A stretch of DNA of 64,000 nucleotides from positions 372,001 through 436,000 of the forward strand of contig NC_009440.1 in assembly GCF_000016605.1 (NCBI RefSeq). Reading direction: 5' to 3'. The position numbers were made by a program, and so were the translations under genes. Positions 26,869-36,052 of this stretch are shown here, in pieces (the first letter of the stretch is position 1; every line of letters starts with the position of its first letter). Source of the stretch: Metallosphaera sedula DSM 5348 (GTDB taxonomy: Archaea; Thermoproteota; Thermoprotei_A; Sulfolobales; Sulfolobaceae). The notes below the pieces were generated by a model. That model did not search any database. It was not told the origin of the DNA and saw only the letters and a program-made list of their open reading frames with translations.

Positions 26869-28277
26869 ACAAGGTATTGAGAGACCTGCTAAGCAGGAAA
26901 ACTTTCATTTTCTCGGTAGTCGTAATCCTTTTCTTTGCTGCTATTGCCCTTTTAGCTCCAGTTCTAACGTCATACAACAATCCTTATCTAGTTTCACAAC
27001 AGTTCGTTGCGGCCCCCTACGCTGTTCCTTCGTGGGCCACAATCTTCCCTCAATATCATGGTCTTCCCCCTGACGTTAGAATGACGTTGTCTCCCTCTGA
27101 GACCTCAGGACTTACCCCCATTAACTCGTCCATGGTTAAGGTGGAGGTTCCTGCAGGGGGTCAGGTTAATCTGACTTACGCCATTAGATGGAATTGGAGT
27201 TCTCCATACAACGTACTTCTGTCCTTTACCCTAGTTACGCCATCTACAAGCGACTTTAACGTAAATCTTTACATGAACAATATCAACTTCATGGAACTGT
27301 CACCTTTACCGATACCTCCTGCAGTTAGCGTTACTCCCGGGAAGGCCAATTACGTTACCTTCTCTTCAGAAACTATAAACCCAAGCAATTCTCCGTACGT
27401 AAGCTCCCTTCCCTTCCAAGATCAGCCCTTAGCATCACTTGAGTTCCCCAAGGCTGTACTGCCTAAACCTGGGATATATTACCTGATTATATCATTCCAG
27501 AATACAGGAAATTCACCTGAGACTTTCCTTGTTTCCAACCCACATTACTCCTCTCTTGGTTACGCTTATGGTAGGTTGGGAACAGATGATAATGGCGCGA
27601 GCGTGTTCTCGGAGTTCGTGTATGGAGCGAGGTTCGATCTCTATTTAGCCCTTGTAGCCTCAGCCCTTATTATAGGAATAGGACTCATAATTGGGCTGAT
27701 AGCGGGCTACGTGGGCGGTTTCACGGATCTGGCCCTGAATGCTCTTACAGACTTCTTTCTGTTAATACCGGGTTTACCTCTCTTGATTGTTTTGATCTCT
27801 ATCTTCGATCTCACTGGGGTCATAGTTAACGTGAACAAGGCCGTCCTTATACTACTCATCATCTCGTTGTTATCATGGCCTGGGACTGCTAAGATAATTA
27901 GGGGACAGACACTAAGCCTCAGGAACAGAACCTTCGTGGAAGCTTCTAGGGCTCTGGGCGAGGGAAGGTTTAGGATCCTGTTCAGACATATAGTTCCCAA
28001 CCTGATGGGAATTCTATTTGCTCAACTGGCATATGACGTTCCAGGCGTTATCCTGGCTGAGTCGGGTCTCGACTTCCTGGGCCTGGGAATTACAGAGTTC
28101 CCGACCTGGGGAAACATGCTTGGATTTGCCACCAATGATTTGTCCTTTGCCAATGGGTTTGCATGGTGGTGGGTGCTTCCACCTGGAATTGGGATAATAT
28201 TGTTAAGTACAGCGTTCTACTATTTCGGGACAGCAATGCTTGACGTCCTTAGTCCCTACAAGCTTAGGGGTGAATGA
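26865..28277 (+). CDS. ABC importer permease, DppC/OppC type, with large external insertion
   Basis: The second permease of the importer. The N-terminal segment FIFSVVVILFFAAIALLAPVL and the C-terminal five segments with the EAA loop ASRALGEGRFRILFRHIVPN are standard for DppC, as is GTDDNGASVFSEFVYGARFDLYLAL before TM2. Between about residues 75 and 230 it has a beta-rich insertion of some 150 residues that normal DppC proteins (280-300 residues) lack. This part has many sequons (NSS, NLT, NWS) and must lie outside the membrane, where it could help dock the binding protein. Overlaps its upstream neighbour by 4 bases. Confidence 0.9.
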   Translation: MNKVLRDLLSRKTFIFSVVVILFFAAIALLAPVLTSYNNPYLVSQQFVAAPYAVPSWATIFPQYHGLPPDVRMTLSPSETSGLTPINSSMVKVEVPAGGQVNLTYAIRWNWSSPYNVLLSFTLVTPSTSDFNVNLYMNNINFMELSPLPIPPAVSVTPGKANYVTFSSETINPSNSPYVSSLPFQDQPLASLEFPKAVLPKPGIYYLIISFQNTGNSPETFLVSNPHYSSLGYAYGRLGTDDNGASVFSEFVYGARFDLYLALVASALIIGIGLIIGLIAGYVGGFTDLALNALTDFFLLIPGLPLLIVLISIFDLTGVIVNVNKAVLILLIISLLSWPGTAKIIRGQTLSLRNRTFVEASRALGEGRFRILFRHIVPNLMGILFAQLAYDVPGVILAESGLDFLGLGITEFPTWGNMLGFATNDLSFANGFAWWWVLPPGIGIILLSTAFYYFGTAMLDVLSPYKLRGE

Positions 28278-28278
28278 A

Positions 28279-29265
28279 ATGATCTTCGAGGAATCAACTG
28301 ATACTCTCCTTGAAGTTAACTCTCTGAAGACATACTACGCCACAAAGACCGGTTACGTTAAGGCCGTTGATGATGTGTCACTTTTTCTCGATAGATCCAA
28401 GGTCCTTGGCGTCGCAGGAGAATCCGGATGCGGAAAATCAACCCTGGTCACCACCATATTCAGGGTAATGCCTAGAAACGCTAGGGTGGTGTCTGGCGAG
28501 ATCAAGTTCAAAGGACAGGACCTGTTAAAGATGGACTTGAAGACCTTCAGGAAGGAGATAGTCTGGAAGGATATGGCCTACATACCACAGGCCTCTATGG
28601 ACGTATTGGACCCAGTGTATAAGGTTAAGGACCAGATGCTTGAGACCATCCTGGCACACGAGGACGTGTCAAGAGCAGAGGCGATGGAGAGGATATACAG
28701 GACACTTGAAAGCGTTGGTGTTCCACAGGAGAAGGCTGACATGTTTCCACATGAGCTCTCCGGGGGACAGAGGCAGAGGGTGGTTATAGCCATGGCCCTC
28801 CTCCTTAATCCCTCCATGATAGTGTCAGACGAGGCCACCACGGCCTTGGACGTGATCACTCAGGCTAAGATCCTGGAGCTCATGAAGTCTCTCCAGGAAT
28901 CCAGGAAGTTCAGCATGATGTTTGTAACCCACGATCTGTCCCTTTTAGCTAACGTGAGCGACAGTATCGCGATAATGTATGCGGGGAAGCTCGTGGAGTT
29001 TGGGGATGTGGAGAAGGTGTTTAGCAATCCACTCCACCCCTACACGCAACTTCTCATAAAGGCTATCCCAGATCTCAGGGTTAGAAAGCAGAAGAAACTG
29101 GTGGCCATACCAGGTTTCCCACCAGACCTGGAGAATCCGCCGAAGGGTTGCAGGTTTGCCCCTAGGTGTCCCCTAGCCATGCCAGTGTGTAGTGAGAGGG
29201 AGCCTGAGTTCGCTAGGGTTGAGGGATTCCATTACGTGGCCTGCCACGCGGTGAATAGGAAATGA
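28279..29265 (+). CDS. ABC importer ATPase, DppD/OppD type
   Basis: A cytoplasmic ATP-binding subunit of the peptide-type importer. The Walker A box is GESGCGKST, the Q-loop AYIPQASMD, the signature LSGGQRQRV, Walker B MIVSDEATTALD and the switch His in FVTHD. After the ATPase core comes the C-terminal oligopeptide-type extension with a Cys-rich stretch (GCRFAPRCPLAMPVCSE) that holds a [4Fe-4S] cluster in some homologues. I set the start at the ATG at 28279, five bases after GGGGTGA, rather than a frame-open start 39 bases earlier inside the permease gene. Confidence 0.92.
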   Translation: MIFEESTDTLLEVNSLKTYYATKTGYVKAVDDVSLFLDRSKVLGVAGESGCGKSTLVTTIFRVMPRNARVVSGEIKFKGQDLLKMDLKTFRKEIVWKDMAYIPQASMDVLDPVYKVKDQMLETILAHEDVSRAEAMERIYRTLESVGVPQEKADMFPHELSGGQRQRVVIAMALLLNPSMIVSDEATTALDVITQAKILELMKSLQESRKFSMMFVTHDLSLLANVSDSIAIMYAGKLVEFGDVEKVFSNPLHPYTQLLIKAIPDLRVRKQKKLVAIPGFPPDLENPPKGCRFAPRCPLAMPVCSEREPEFARVEGFHYVACHAVNRK

Positions 29266-30203
29266 TAGAGGGAAAAAGCTTAAGGGTGTACTTCAAGTCC
29301 AGGGATGTCCTAGTTAAGGCCCTTGATGGGGTAAACGTTAGCGTGAAGGATAAGGAGATTGTGGGCATAGTTGGTGAGTCTGGAAGCGGTAAAACTACCC
29401 TGGGAAGGACGATCCTTAACCTACAGAGACCGGACTCAGGAGAAGTACTCTGGAATGGAAAGAACGTGTTCAAGTTAAAGGGTAAAGAGGAGAAGGAGTT
29501 CAGAAGACAAAATCAAATCATCTACCAAAACCCGTATGAGGCGGTGGACATTAGACTGAAGGTTTACGACATAGTCGCGGAGGGTCTTAGGGTTCACAAC
29601 ATTCCCAAGAATAGAGAGGAGGAGAGGAAGATAGTCTTGGATACCTTGAGAGACGTTGGCCTTACGCCTGAGGAGGAATATGCGAAATCGCTTCCCAATC
29701 AGCTCTCTGGTGGACAGTTACAAAGGGTAGCTATAGCCAGGGCTCTGGTCCTTAACCCTTCCTTCATGGTCGCAGACGAACCGGTGTCCATGCTAGATAT
29801 GTCCATAAGGGCCGGAGTTCTGGACATTTTTAAGCGTCTCAGAGATGAGAGGGGGATAAGTATAATGATGATTACCCACGACATCTCAACCCTGGGATAC
29901 GTAGCGGACAGGATATACGTAATGTATCAGGGGAAGGTTATAGAACATGGTTCCACGGATGCCGTTCTAGATAAACCCCTTCATCCCTACACTCAGGGCT
30001 TAATCTCAGCCGTTCCAATTCCCGACCCATCAGGTAGGGCAAGTCTGTTCTCCGTGAAGGTGAAGGAGGAAACTGAGCCCTATAACGGGAAAGGATGCAA
30101 ATACTATCCGAAATGTCCCTTTGCCATGGCCTCCTGCAGGGAAAAAGAACCAGAATTATCGGGTGTATCCAGTGACCACTACGTCGCATGCTTCCTATAC
30201 TGA
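29262..30203 (+). CDS. ABC importer ATPase, DppF/OppF type
   Basis: The second ATP-binding subunit, overlapping the first by 4 bases. The Walker A box is GESGSGKTT, signature LSGGQLQRV, Walker B FMVADEPVSMLD and switch ITHD. The C-terminal extension again has a Cys cluster, GCKYYPKCPFAMASC, as in the partner. With the two permeases and the binding protein this completes a five-part importer energised by a heterodimeric ATPase. Confidence 0.92.
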   Translation: MIEGKSLRVYFKSRDVLVKALDGVNVSVKDKEIVGIVGESGSGKTTLGRTILNLQRPDSGEVLWNGKNVFKLKGKEEKEFRRQNQIIYQNPYEAVDIRLKVYDIVAEGLRVHNIPKNREEERKIVLDTLRDVGLTPEEEYAKSLPNQLSGGQLQRVAIARALVLNPSFMVADEPVSMLDMSIRAGVLDIFKRLRDERGISIMMITHDISTLGYVADRIYVMYQGKVIEHGSTDAVLDKPLHPYTQGLISAVPIPDPSGRASLFSVKVKEETEPYNGKGCKYYPKCPFAMASCREKEPELSGVSSDHYVACFLY

Positions 30204-30681
30204 GGAGAGATCCCTGGTTACGAGAAAGGAACTCATTTTCTCCACGATCTTCGTGATAGCAGGGGGATTCGTTGGGATCCTTACGAGTCCCGAGCTTTTC
30301 CTAGTGATACTGCCCCTGTCCGTCTCAGTTCTCCTCTTCAAGGAATGGAAGCTCTTTAGGGGAATGCGAGAACTTCAGAGGACTGGGGTTCTGAGGTTTG
30401 AGCCCAGATTTAAAACCAACAGGAAAGAGGCCAATAGAAGCTTAGTTGTGGTTCTCCTGCTTATAGCTACGCCTATGGTCCTCTCGTTCTTCCTTCCTCC
30501 ACTTCCTTGGCTAGCTATAACCATGGCTATCGTAATGTCTTGGCCTGCCTCCAACCTTTTAGAGGGTATGACCCAGTTAACTATAGAGAAAAGGACAGGG
30601 AAGAAGCTAAGAAAATTCTACACCTGGACATCGTTCAGGGACGACGTAGTGATGAAGGATTATGGCTGGTCACTGAAATGA
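30172..30681 (+). CDS. Small membrane protein at the end of the ABC operon
   Basis: No family is recognised. The clear part has two pairs of hydrophobic segments (IFSTIFVIAGGFVGILT / LFLVILPLSVSVLLF and LVVVLLLIATPMVLSFF / LAITMAIVMSW) separated by a basic loop, and a basic C-terminal tail. The start is uncertain: the frame is open back to 30121 inside the ATPase gene; in-frame GTG codons occur at 30163 and 30172, and a CTG at 30214 follows GAGGAGAG. The overlap with the ATPase suggests it is read from the same message. Confidence 0.55.
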   Translation: MTTTSHASYTEERSLVTRKELIFSTIFVIAGGFVGILTSPELFLVILPLSVSVLLFKEWKLFRGMRELQRTGVLRFEPRFKTNRKEANRSLVVVLLLIATPMVLSFFLPPLPWLAITMAIVMSWPASNLLEGMTQLTIEKRTGKKLRKFYTWTSFRDDVVMKDYGWSLK

Positions 30682-30834
30682 ACCTAAACTACTAGAGAAT
30701 TGCTCCACTTATTGTGCATTCTAGACGTATAAATCTGTATGCAGCAACAAACTTGAGCGTTTTTTCCACATTAATGAATGTTCCCCTTTACTATGTTGAT
30801 GAGTGTTTAAAATGAGCTCTGAGTAGATTGAGGT

Positions 30835-31614
30835 ATGAAAAGGTGCCCCAGATGCGGTTACGAGAATAGCGACTCAGCCACTATGTGTGAGCGATGCAGA
30901 TATCCACTAACGCTCTCGTCAGAGAGCTTCTCCACGAAGTGCCCCAGATGCGGTTACGAGAATCCTCCCGGAGCGTCCATATGTGAGCGATGCAGATATC
31001 CCCTTAAGATTGTTCCCTTTCAAGTGGAGGAAACTAGAAGGGAGGAGAGATCCAGGGAAGAATCCATGACTAGACTAAGAGATGGCGCACTCTACCTAAT
31101 GATTGGAATCCTTTTCCTCCTACTCTCTTTACCACCCATAAACACCTTGGTTCAAAGTATTTTCGGATTAGTCTCGGTGGTTTTTCTAGGTATGGGAACC
31201 GGAAGCTACTCGGTAGCTTTCAGGCTATTCGACGAAAGGTTAAGGAATTCATCACTACTCTCTTTCCTCCTCTTACCAGGCTTCCTTCTCCTTGTATCTG
31301 GAATAGGTGTGGTGGAGCTCAACATTACGAAACTTAATCTAACTGATTTATCAAAAAATCCTCTAGCGGTAATCCTAATTGACCTAGGGTTTATCCTCTT
31401 CCTAATTGGCGGATTGGGAATTACCATCGGAGTTTACAAAATAGCTAACGCCATGACAAGGCCAGGACTCAAGGTAGGAGCGCTACTCTCCCTCATAGGT
31501 TTGATATCATTTCTTCTTCTTCCAGAGCTTGGGTTTCTCCTCATGGGAGGCCAATTTCTAATTTATCTGGAGTCAAGGAGTTTAATTCACGGGAATAGGA
31601 GAAGCTCTGGATAA
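30835..31614 (+). CDS. Membrane protein with two near-identical zinc ribbons
   Basis: The N terminus carries two zinc ribbons 32 residues apart, each CPRCGYEN...CERCRYPL, giving eight Cys ligands for two metals. From residue 82 there are six to seven hydrophobic segments in pairs, with polar turns containing NITKLNLTDLSKN. The ribbons should face the cytoplasm. Archaeal proteins with this layout are common but have no known function. GAGGT lies directly before the ATG, and TGTTTAAAA at about 30804-30812 may be the TATA box. Confidence 0.72.
   Translation: MKRCPRCGYENSDSATMCERCRYPLTLSSESFSTKCPRCGYENPPGASICERCRYPLKIVPFQVEETRREERSREESMTRLRDGALYLMIGILFLLLSLPPINTLVQSIFGLVSVVFLGMGTGSYSVAFRLFDERLRNSSLLSFLLLPGFLLLVSGIGVVELNITKLNLTDLSKNPLAVILIDLGFILFLIGGLGITIGVYKIANAMTRPGLKVGALLSLIGLISFLLLPELGFLLMGGQFLIYLESRSLIHGNRRSSG
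30843..31001. repeat. Direct repeat of 96-base unit encoding the zinc ribbons
   Basis: Bases 30843-30867 and 30939-30963 are identical over 25 bases, and 30886-30905 and 30982-31001 over 20 bases, both with a 96-base period. The bases between have diverged. Identity at silent positions points to recent duplication or gene conversion. Confidence 0.7.
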
Positions 31615-31615
31615 C

Positions 31616-32374
31616 TCACTCGAATCTTACCGCAAGCATGCTAACTCCTCCCCAAGGGACGTCGTATCCAAGTATCTCAGCCTTTCTCGGCTTCACGAAA
31701 CCTAGCACGGTGTATAGGGGATTGAGTAGTCCCTCGGGCTGTGCCTCCACCCACATTTTCGTCTTTGGCAACTCCATTATCTCGTCGAACTTTCCTTCCT
31801 TTAGCAGGCCCATTAAAACCTGGTCGAATCTTGATTGTTTAGGTTTAATCCCCAGATATAAGCCATCAAGCCGGTGTGTAGGTGATCCGGTTCCCAAGAT
31901 TAGGACTCTCCTCCCTGAGGATGCTTGAGCTATTACCTCTCCCAACTTATAGTGTTCCTGAGGTGTTCCGTCTGTGATTGAGATACTCACAACCCTCAGG
32001 CCGGGAAACATGTAGCTCAGGGGTATCCACGCTCCGTGATCCAGTCCCCAGGACGAATCTTCCTCAACCTCAAGTCCAGCTTTCTTTCCCGCACTGACTA
32101 TTTGCCTTGCTAACTCCACGTCATTATCTGCTGAGTAACAGAACTTGTAAAGTTCGTCTGGAAATCCGTAATAATCCTGGATACATTCAAGCTTCTCCTG
32201 AACCTCAACCAGATGTTTTCCACTCCACGATATAAAGTGAGGGCTAATCACGACCACCGTCTCGGGGTTCACCTCACTCCTAATCTTCTCCCCCACTTCC
32301 CTCATCAACTTCTTCCAAGGTATGTCCTCCACTAGAATGGTTGGAGATCCATGGGATACGAAAAGGCCTATCAT
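31616..32374 (-). CDS. LigB-type extradiol ring-cleavage dioxygenase (DODA family)
   Basis: A class III extradiol dioxygenase. Candidate Fe(II) or Zn ligands are His8 in FVSHGSPT and the His in VVISPHFISW; further active-site histidines are in WGLDHGAWIPLSYM and GTGSPTHRLDG, the four motifs that define the DODA/LigB group. At 252 residues it is a single-domain member, which in other organisms opens catechol-type rings. No partner for a meta-cleavage pathway is adjacent, but an MhpD-like protein is encoded at 4.1 kb. The 3' end meets the zinc-ribbon gene after only one base. Confidence 0.85.
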   Translation of the reverse strand: MIGLFVSHGSPTILVEDIPWKKLMREVGEKIRSEVNPETVVVISPHFISWSGKHLVEVQEKLECIQDYYGFPDELYKFCYSADNDVELARQIVSAGKKAGLEVEEDSSWGLDHGAWIPLSYMFPGLRVVSISITDGTPQEHYKLGEVIAQASSGRRVLILGTGSPTHRLDGLYLGIKPKQSRFDQVLMGLLKEGKFDEIMELPKTKMWVEAQPEGLLNPLYTVLGFVKPRKAEILGYDVPWGGVSMLAVRFE

Positions 32375-32476
32375 GGGATCACTTTATTAGGTAAACTAGA
32401 TTTCTTTACTTATAATTCTTTCTGCCAATTCTTGGTAAGAAGATGTTAAATAGCGATAAAACTAATTAATTTTACC

Positions 32477-32806
32477 ATGAAAGTAGTTTTCCTCGTAATG
32501 TCAGGAGACGAAAAATTAGGGCTAGCTCTAAGGATGGCGTACAATTCAATCAAGAACAAGAGGTATGACGATCTGAAGTTACTCTTTTTCGGACCAAGTC
32601 AGAAGGCACTCACAACCTTGCAGGGAGACCTAAGAAACATGTTTGAGGAGATGCTAAAGAACGGAAGTGTTGATTCCGCCTGTGTGGGCGTAGCGGAGAA
32701 CATGGGAATAAAGGACACTCTTATGCAGATGGGAGTGAGGCTAACGCCCATGGGTGAGACTCTTTCCAAGTACGTGAATCAAGGCTACGAAGTCATCACA
32801 TTCTAA
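32477..32806 (+). CDS. DsrE-like small protein
   Basis: The 109 residues have the DsrE/F-fold layout: strand MKVVFLVMSG, helix, strand LKLLFFGPS, a helix, then SVDSACVGVAENMGI where Cys (near residue 70) sits in the place of the persulfide-carrying Cys of DsrE-type proteins, and a C-terminal strand YEVITF. Such proteins move sulfane sulfur between carriers, often together with TusA, which is encoded at 1.4-2.1 kb. The last codons overlap the convergent Nramp-like gene by 4 bases. Confidence 0.7.
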   Translation: MKVVFLVMSGDEKLGLALRMAYNSIKNKRYDDLKLLFFGPSQKALTTLQGDLRNMFEEMLKNGSVDSACVGVAENMGIKDTLMQMGVRLTPMGETLSKYVNQGYEVITF

Positions 32807-34002
32807 AATATCGCAAGGAACCCAAACACGAGAACAAACGCGAGGCTGGCCCAATAGAGGAGAGATTGCAGTCTCGTGTTTTTTAGATCTCCCATAACCT
32901 TCTCATCCGAGGATATTAGGCCCTGAATTACCCCAGGACCCACTAGGGCAAGAACAAGAAATACGAGAAGGTTCAACACCGCATTTGCGAGCTCCTGGGT
33001 TGGAACTAGGGATATGGCCAGTGCAGCTGGAACGCTTTCCAGTATATAGACAATGAAGGTCTTCTCTCTTCCTACGCCTAGAGCTTCCACAACCCCCCAA
33101 GCACTTCCTAAGGATATTACCACTAAGGCCAGGAAGGCTGCTGCAACTAGTCCTACCCCAAAGAAGATGGGCGAGAGCGGACCAGCAAAGGAGCTCAGGG
33201 CTTTGGAGATGGACTGGGGAGAGAGAAAGTTCGTGCTGGGGTCTGCCCCAGCCATGCTCATTTCCACCAGAACCATGAGGAGCTCTGTGGCCAATGCCCC
33301 CACCGCAGTTTCCATTCTTATCCTGTTAATAGCAACTCGCTTGGGCACAAATCTTCTAGTGGAGTACTTGATGGCCGTGGCCGAGGCTTGGAAAAATAGC
33401 ATGAAGGGCATTACCACGGCCCCCACGTTAGCTGCCAAGAGGAACACGAAGCTTGGTGAAAGGGAGAAATAGAACAGGGGGTAAGGTTTTATTCCGCTCT
33501 CCACCAGGACGAGGGCAAAACCCACAAAGAGAATAGGAGATATGAAGAGGAGTACCCTCTCTGCCTGCTCGTACTTTCTCCCCAGCATCAGGAGCAAGTG
33601 AGCAGTGAAAATTATGGGAACCGATACGATGACGGGTATCCCAAAGACTGCAAGACCAACCGCAGCTCCTGCATATTCCACGGCATACGTGAGAACGTCA
33701 GTGAGTGCCATGGGTAATGCCATTGCCAGGGAAACCTTCCTGGAGTATCTCTCCCTGATTATCTCCCCCAGCCCCTTTCCTGTGGCTATCCCGATCCTCC
33801 CAGAAACCTCCTGAATGAAGTAGAGCGGGATGGTGAGTAGGAGTAGAAACCAGACCAGAGAGTACTTCAGCACTGCACCAGTCTCTGCGGCCCCAATAGT
33901 GCTAGACGCATCCATGTCCGCCATCATAACGAGCCAGGCGGGTCCGAACAACACTAGCAGATTTGTCAATTTACGAGTCGGCGTATTCCATTTACGATTC
34001 AT
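32803..34002 (-). CDS. Nramp-family divalent metal transporter, atypical metal site
   Basis: Eleven hydrophobic segments in 399 residues match the SLC11/Nramp family: GPAWLVMMADMDASST in TM1, then LVWFLLLLTIPLYFIQEVSGRIGIATGKGLGEII, and TM6 VGAVVMPFMLFFQASATAI. The canonical TM1 motif DPGN is DASS here, so the metal-binding Asn is Ser34 while Asp31 is kept. In TM6 the Ala and Met metal ligands are kept but the usual His after Pro is Phe. Selectivity may therefore differ from Mn/Fe. It has its own promoter region and no metal regulator beside it. Confidence 0.82.
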   Translation of the reverse strand: MNRKWNTPTRKLTNLLVLFGPAWLVMMADMDASSTIGAAETGAVLKYSLVWFLLLLTIPLYFIQEVSGRIGIATGKGLGEIIRERYSRKVSLAMALPMALTDVLTYAVEYAGAAVGLAVFGIPVIVSVPIIFTAHLLLMLGRKYEQAERVLLFISPILFVGFALVLVESGIKPYPLFYFSLSPSFVFLLAANVGAVVMPFMLFFQASATAIKYSTRRFVPKRVAINRIRMETAVGALATELLMVLVEMSMAGADPSTNFLSPQSISKALSSFAGPLSPIFFGVGLVAAAFLALVVISLGSAWGVVEALGVGREKTFIVYILESVPAALAISLVPTQELANAVLNLLVFLVLALVGPGVIQGLISSDEKVMGDLKNTRLQSLLYWASLAFVLVFGFLAIF

Positions 34003-34064
34003 CGTAAAGAATAGTAACTTTGTTGAATAAAAACTTTAGCCCTAAAGACTTAGGTAGAAGGGAA

Positions 34065-34862
34065 TCACGACCTGGATAGGTAGAGGTAGTCCTCCTCTCT
34101 CAGGTCCCATTCTAGAACCTTAGCGAGCTCATCCACATGGGCCTTAGTGGATGCCTTTGGAATGGGTATAGCTCTTCTGGCAACGTAGTTCAGACCCACT
34201 TGAATGGGGGTAACCCCGTACCTTTTCGCAACCTCCTCTAGCTTAGGCTCCCTAGAGATCTCTCCCCTACCCAAGGGGGAATAGGCTATAACCTTAATGT
34301 TGTTTTTCTCCAGGAAAGGAATAAGTTGGTTCTCTGGATCCCTATGTATGTAGCTGTACTCTATTTCGTTCGCCTCAATCTGATACTTGGCTGTTACCTC
34401 CATAGCTTCCTGTACAAGGGCAACGTCAAAGTTGCTGACTCCGATACACCTCACAACCCCCTCATCAACCAGCTTCTCCATGGCCCTTATGGTCTCCCTG
34501 AGCGGGACGCTCGGAGATGGCCAATGAATCAGGTAAACATCGATGGATTTTAGGCCAAGCCTTCTAAGACTTGCCTTTGCAGATTTTATCACATCATCGT
34601 GGGAGAGGTGATTATTCCAGACCTTGGTCACAATGGTGAAATCCTCCTGATCGTAATTCCTCAGCGCCTGACCTACAAGTTCCTCGGTATGTCCTCCACC
34701 ATACATTTCGGCCGTATCAAATAGGTTGATTCCCTTTTCGTACACGTAACGAATTAACTCGATCCATTGAGGGTCACGGGTCCTGTCGGCGGACCAGTAA
34801 CCTCCTCCAATTTTCCACGTGCCAAATCCTATCTTTGATACTTTCTTATCACACAGATTCAT
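34065..34862 (-). CDS. Aldo/keto reductase
   Basis: A 265-residue NADP(H)-type TIM-barrel oxidoreductase. The catalytic tetrad is intact: Asp49 and Tyr54 in INLFDTAEMYGGG, Lys80 in TIVTKVW and His113 in VYLIHWPSP. The GVSNFD strand and IPIPKAS cofactor motif are also present. It belongs to the group of prokaryotic aldo/keto reductases that reduce small aldehydes and ketones; substrate unknown. The ATG is set by MNLCDKKVSKIGFGTW, the usual start of strand 1. Confidence 0.9.
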   Translation of the reverse strand: MNLCDKKVSKIGFGTWKIGGGYWSADRTRDPQWIELIRYVYEKGINLFDTAEMYGGGHTEELVGQALRNYDQEDFTIVTKVWNNHLSHDDVIKSAKASLRRLGLKSIDVYLIHWPSPSVPLRETIRAMEKLVDEGVVRCIGVSNFDVALVQEAMEVTAKYQIEANEIEYSYIHRDPENQLIPFLEKNNIKVIAYSPLGRGEISREPKLEEVAKRYGVTPIQVGLNYVARRAIPIPKASTKAHVDELAKVLEWDLREEDYLYLSRS

Positions 34863-34909
34863 GACATGTTTCTCTCACGCCTAATTAATAAGAATGAGCC
34901 GTGGATGGC

Positions 34910-35659
34910 CTACATTATCAACATGAAATCAGGAATTGGTTTGAATACGTGATTTGCCAACTCCTGAATTTGGGGAGGAACTAGAGATAGGGTCACGCTC
35001 GAGGCATTAAATAGGGATTCTATAAAGGGAACAATAGTAACAATTCCCTTGAACAGGTAAGCATAAGTTTCAGCTAACTCAAAGAAGGATGGAATAGGCG
35101 GGACCATGTTAATGAGTGTTCCTAGGATCTCACCCCTTTCATTCTTCATCGCGTTAAGGGTGCTATCAACATCAAATTTATTCATATCAGTTACGAAGAT
35201 TTTCCGAATGTGAATCGGTTCCTTAACAATTTCTCTAATTTTATCAAAAAGAATATTGCTTCCCTCAGTTATCTGAGTTGATGAATCTGCAATTACTATT
35301 CCGAATCTCTCCTGAATTGCAGAGACCATGACATGTTCAAACATCTCTCTCTTCTTTGCATCACTGTAAATGGCGTACAAGCCATCGTTTAACTTACTAC
35401 CGTTGCCCAGCATCTTGATAACCCTAATTGTTTGACCTTCCAATTCGATATCCGTCCATAGGTCTCCCGTGTTACTTGATAGGATAGATGGAAGTAATCC
35501 CTCCCCCCTAACCTCCATGAGATACGAACTCCATCCAAGTGGATCAAGATCTAAGAGGATAACGTCAGTTCCCTTCTTTGCCATAGATAGTGCGAGAAGG
35601 GCAGAAATCGTAGACCTACCAGCACCACCCTTGACACCTGTAACTTCAATTATAAGCAT
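34910..35659 (-). CDS. Orphan ParA/MinD-family ATPase
   Basis: The N terminus has the deviant Walker A box KGGAGRST with the signature Lys, followed by VILLDLDPLGWSSYL (Walker A' region) and a FGIVIADSST strand in place of Walker B. No ParB or partner gene is nearby. At 249 residues it is a normal single-domain member. Such proteins position plasmids, protein arrays or enzymes; the role here is unknown. It is read on its own toward the aldo/keto reductase. Confidence 0.8.
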   Translation of the reverse strand: MLIIEVTGVKGGAGRSTISALLALSMAKKGTDVILLDLDPLGWSSYLMEVRGEGLLPSILSSNTGDLWTDIELEGQTIRVIKMLGNGSKLNDGLYAIYSDAKKREMFEHVMVSAIQERFGIVIADSSTQITEGSNILFDKIREIVKEPIHIRKIFVTDMNKFDVDSTLNAMKNERGEILGTLINMVPPIPSFFELAETYAYLFKGIVTIVPFIESLFNASSVTLSLVPPQIQELANHVFKPIPDFMLIM

Positions 35660-36022
35660 TATTATCTTCTAGGAGGAACCTAATTTAAATGTTTGTAAGA
35701 AATTTTCCATGAATCTTCTATGAAGACTATAGATATCATATAGAAAATAAACCGTATTAAACAACATTCTTCCAATTACAATTTTCTCATGGCATTTTTA
35801 AATATGCTCTAATCAATAATAGATTTAAACCTGTAACTAAAGAAAGCTAGTATCTGGTCTTGATGGGAGGAATTCCTCTAATTATGTTTCCAATACTGTC
35901 ATCATTAGTTTAATAGCGTGATATTGGAATTTGATTAATATTGCGAGATGGTACTTTGTTTTGAATCGTGATCATACCCCTAAATTGCTAGTCCCTTAGT
36001 TAGTAAACTGCCTATTGACAAA
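35660..36022. other. AT-rich spacer between ParA-like and DUF4382-like genes
   Basis: About 360 bases without a credible reading frame on either strand. It contains the divergent promoters of its two neighbours and several A/T runs. No hairpin, tRNA or repeat of note is visible. Confidence 0.5.
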
Positions 36023-36030
36023 CTTTTAAT
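36023..36030 (+). promoter_or_regulatory. TATA box for the DUF4382-like gene
   Basis: CTTTTAAT is centred 26 bases before the ATG at 36053, which decides that start over a GTG seven codons earlier. Confidence 0.5.
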
Positions 36031-36052
36031 CGTGATATCTAAAAGAAGTAAT

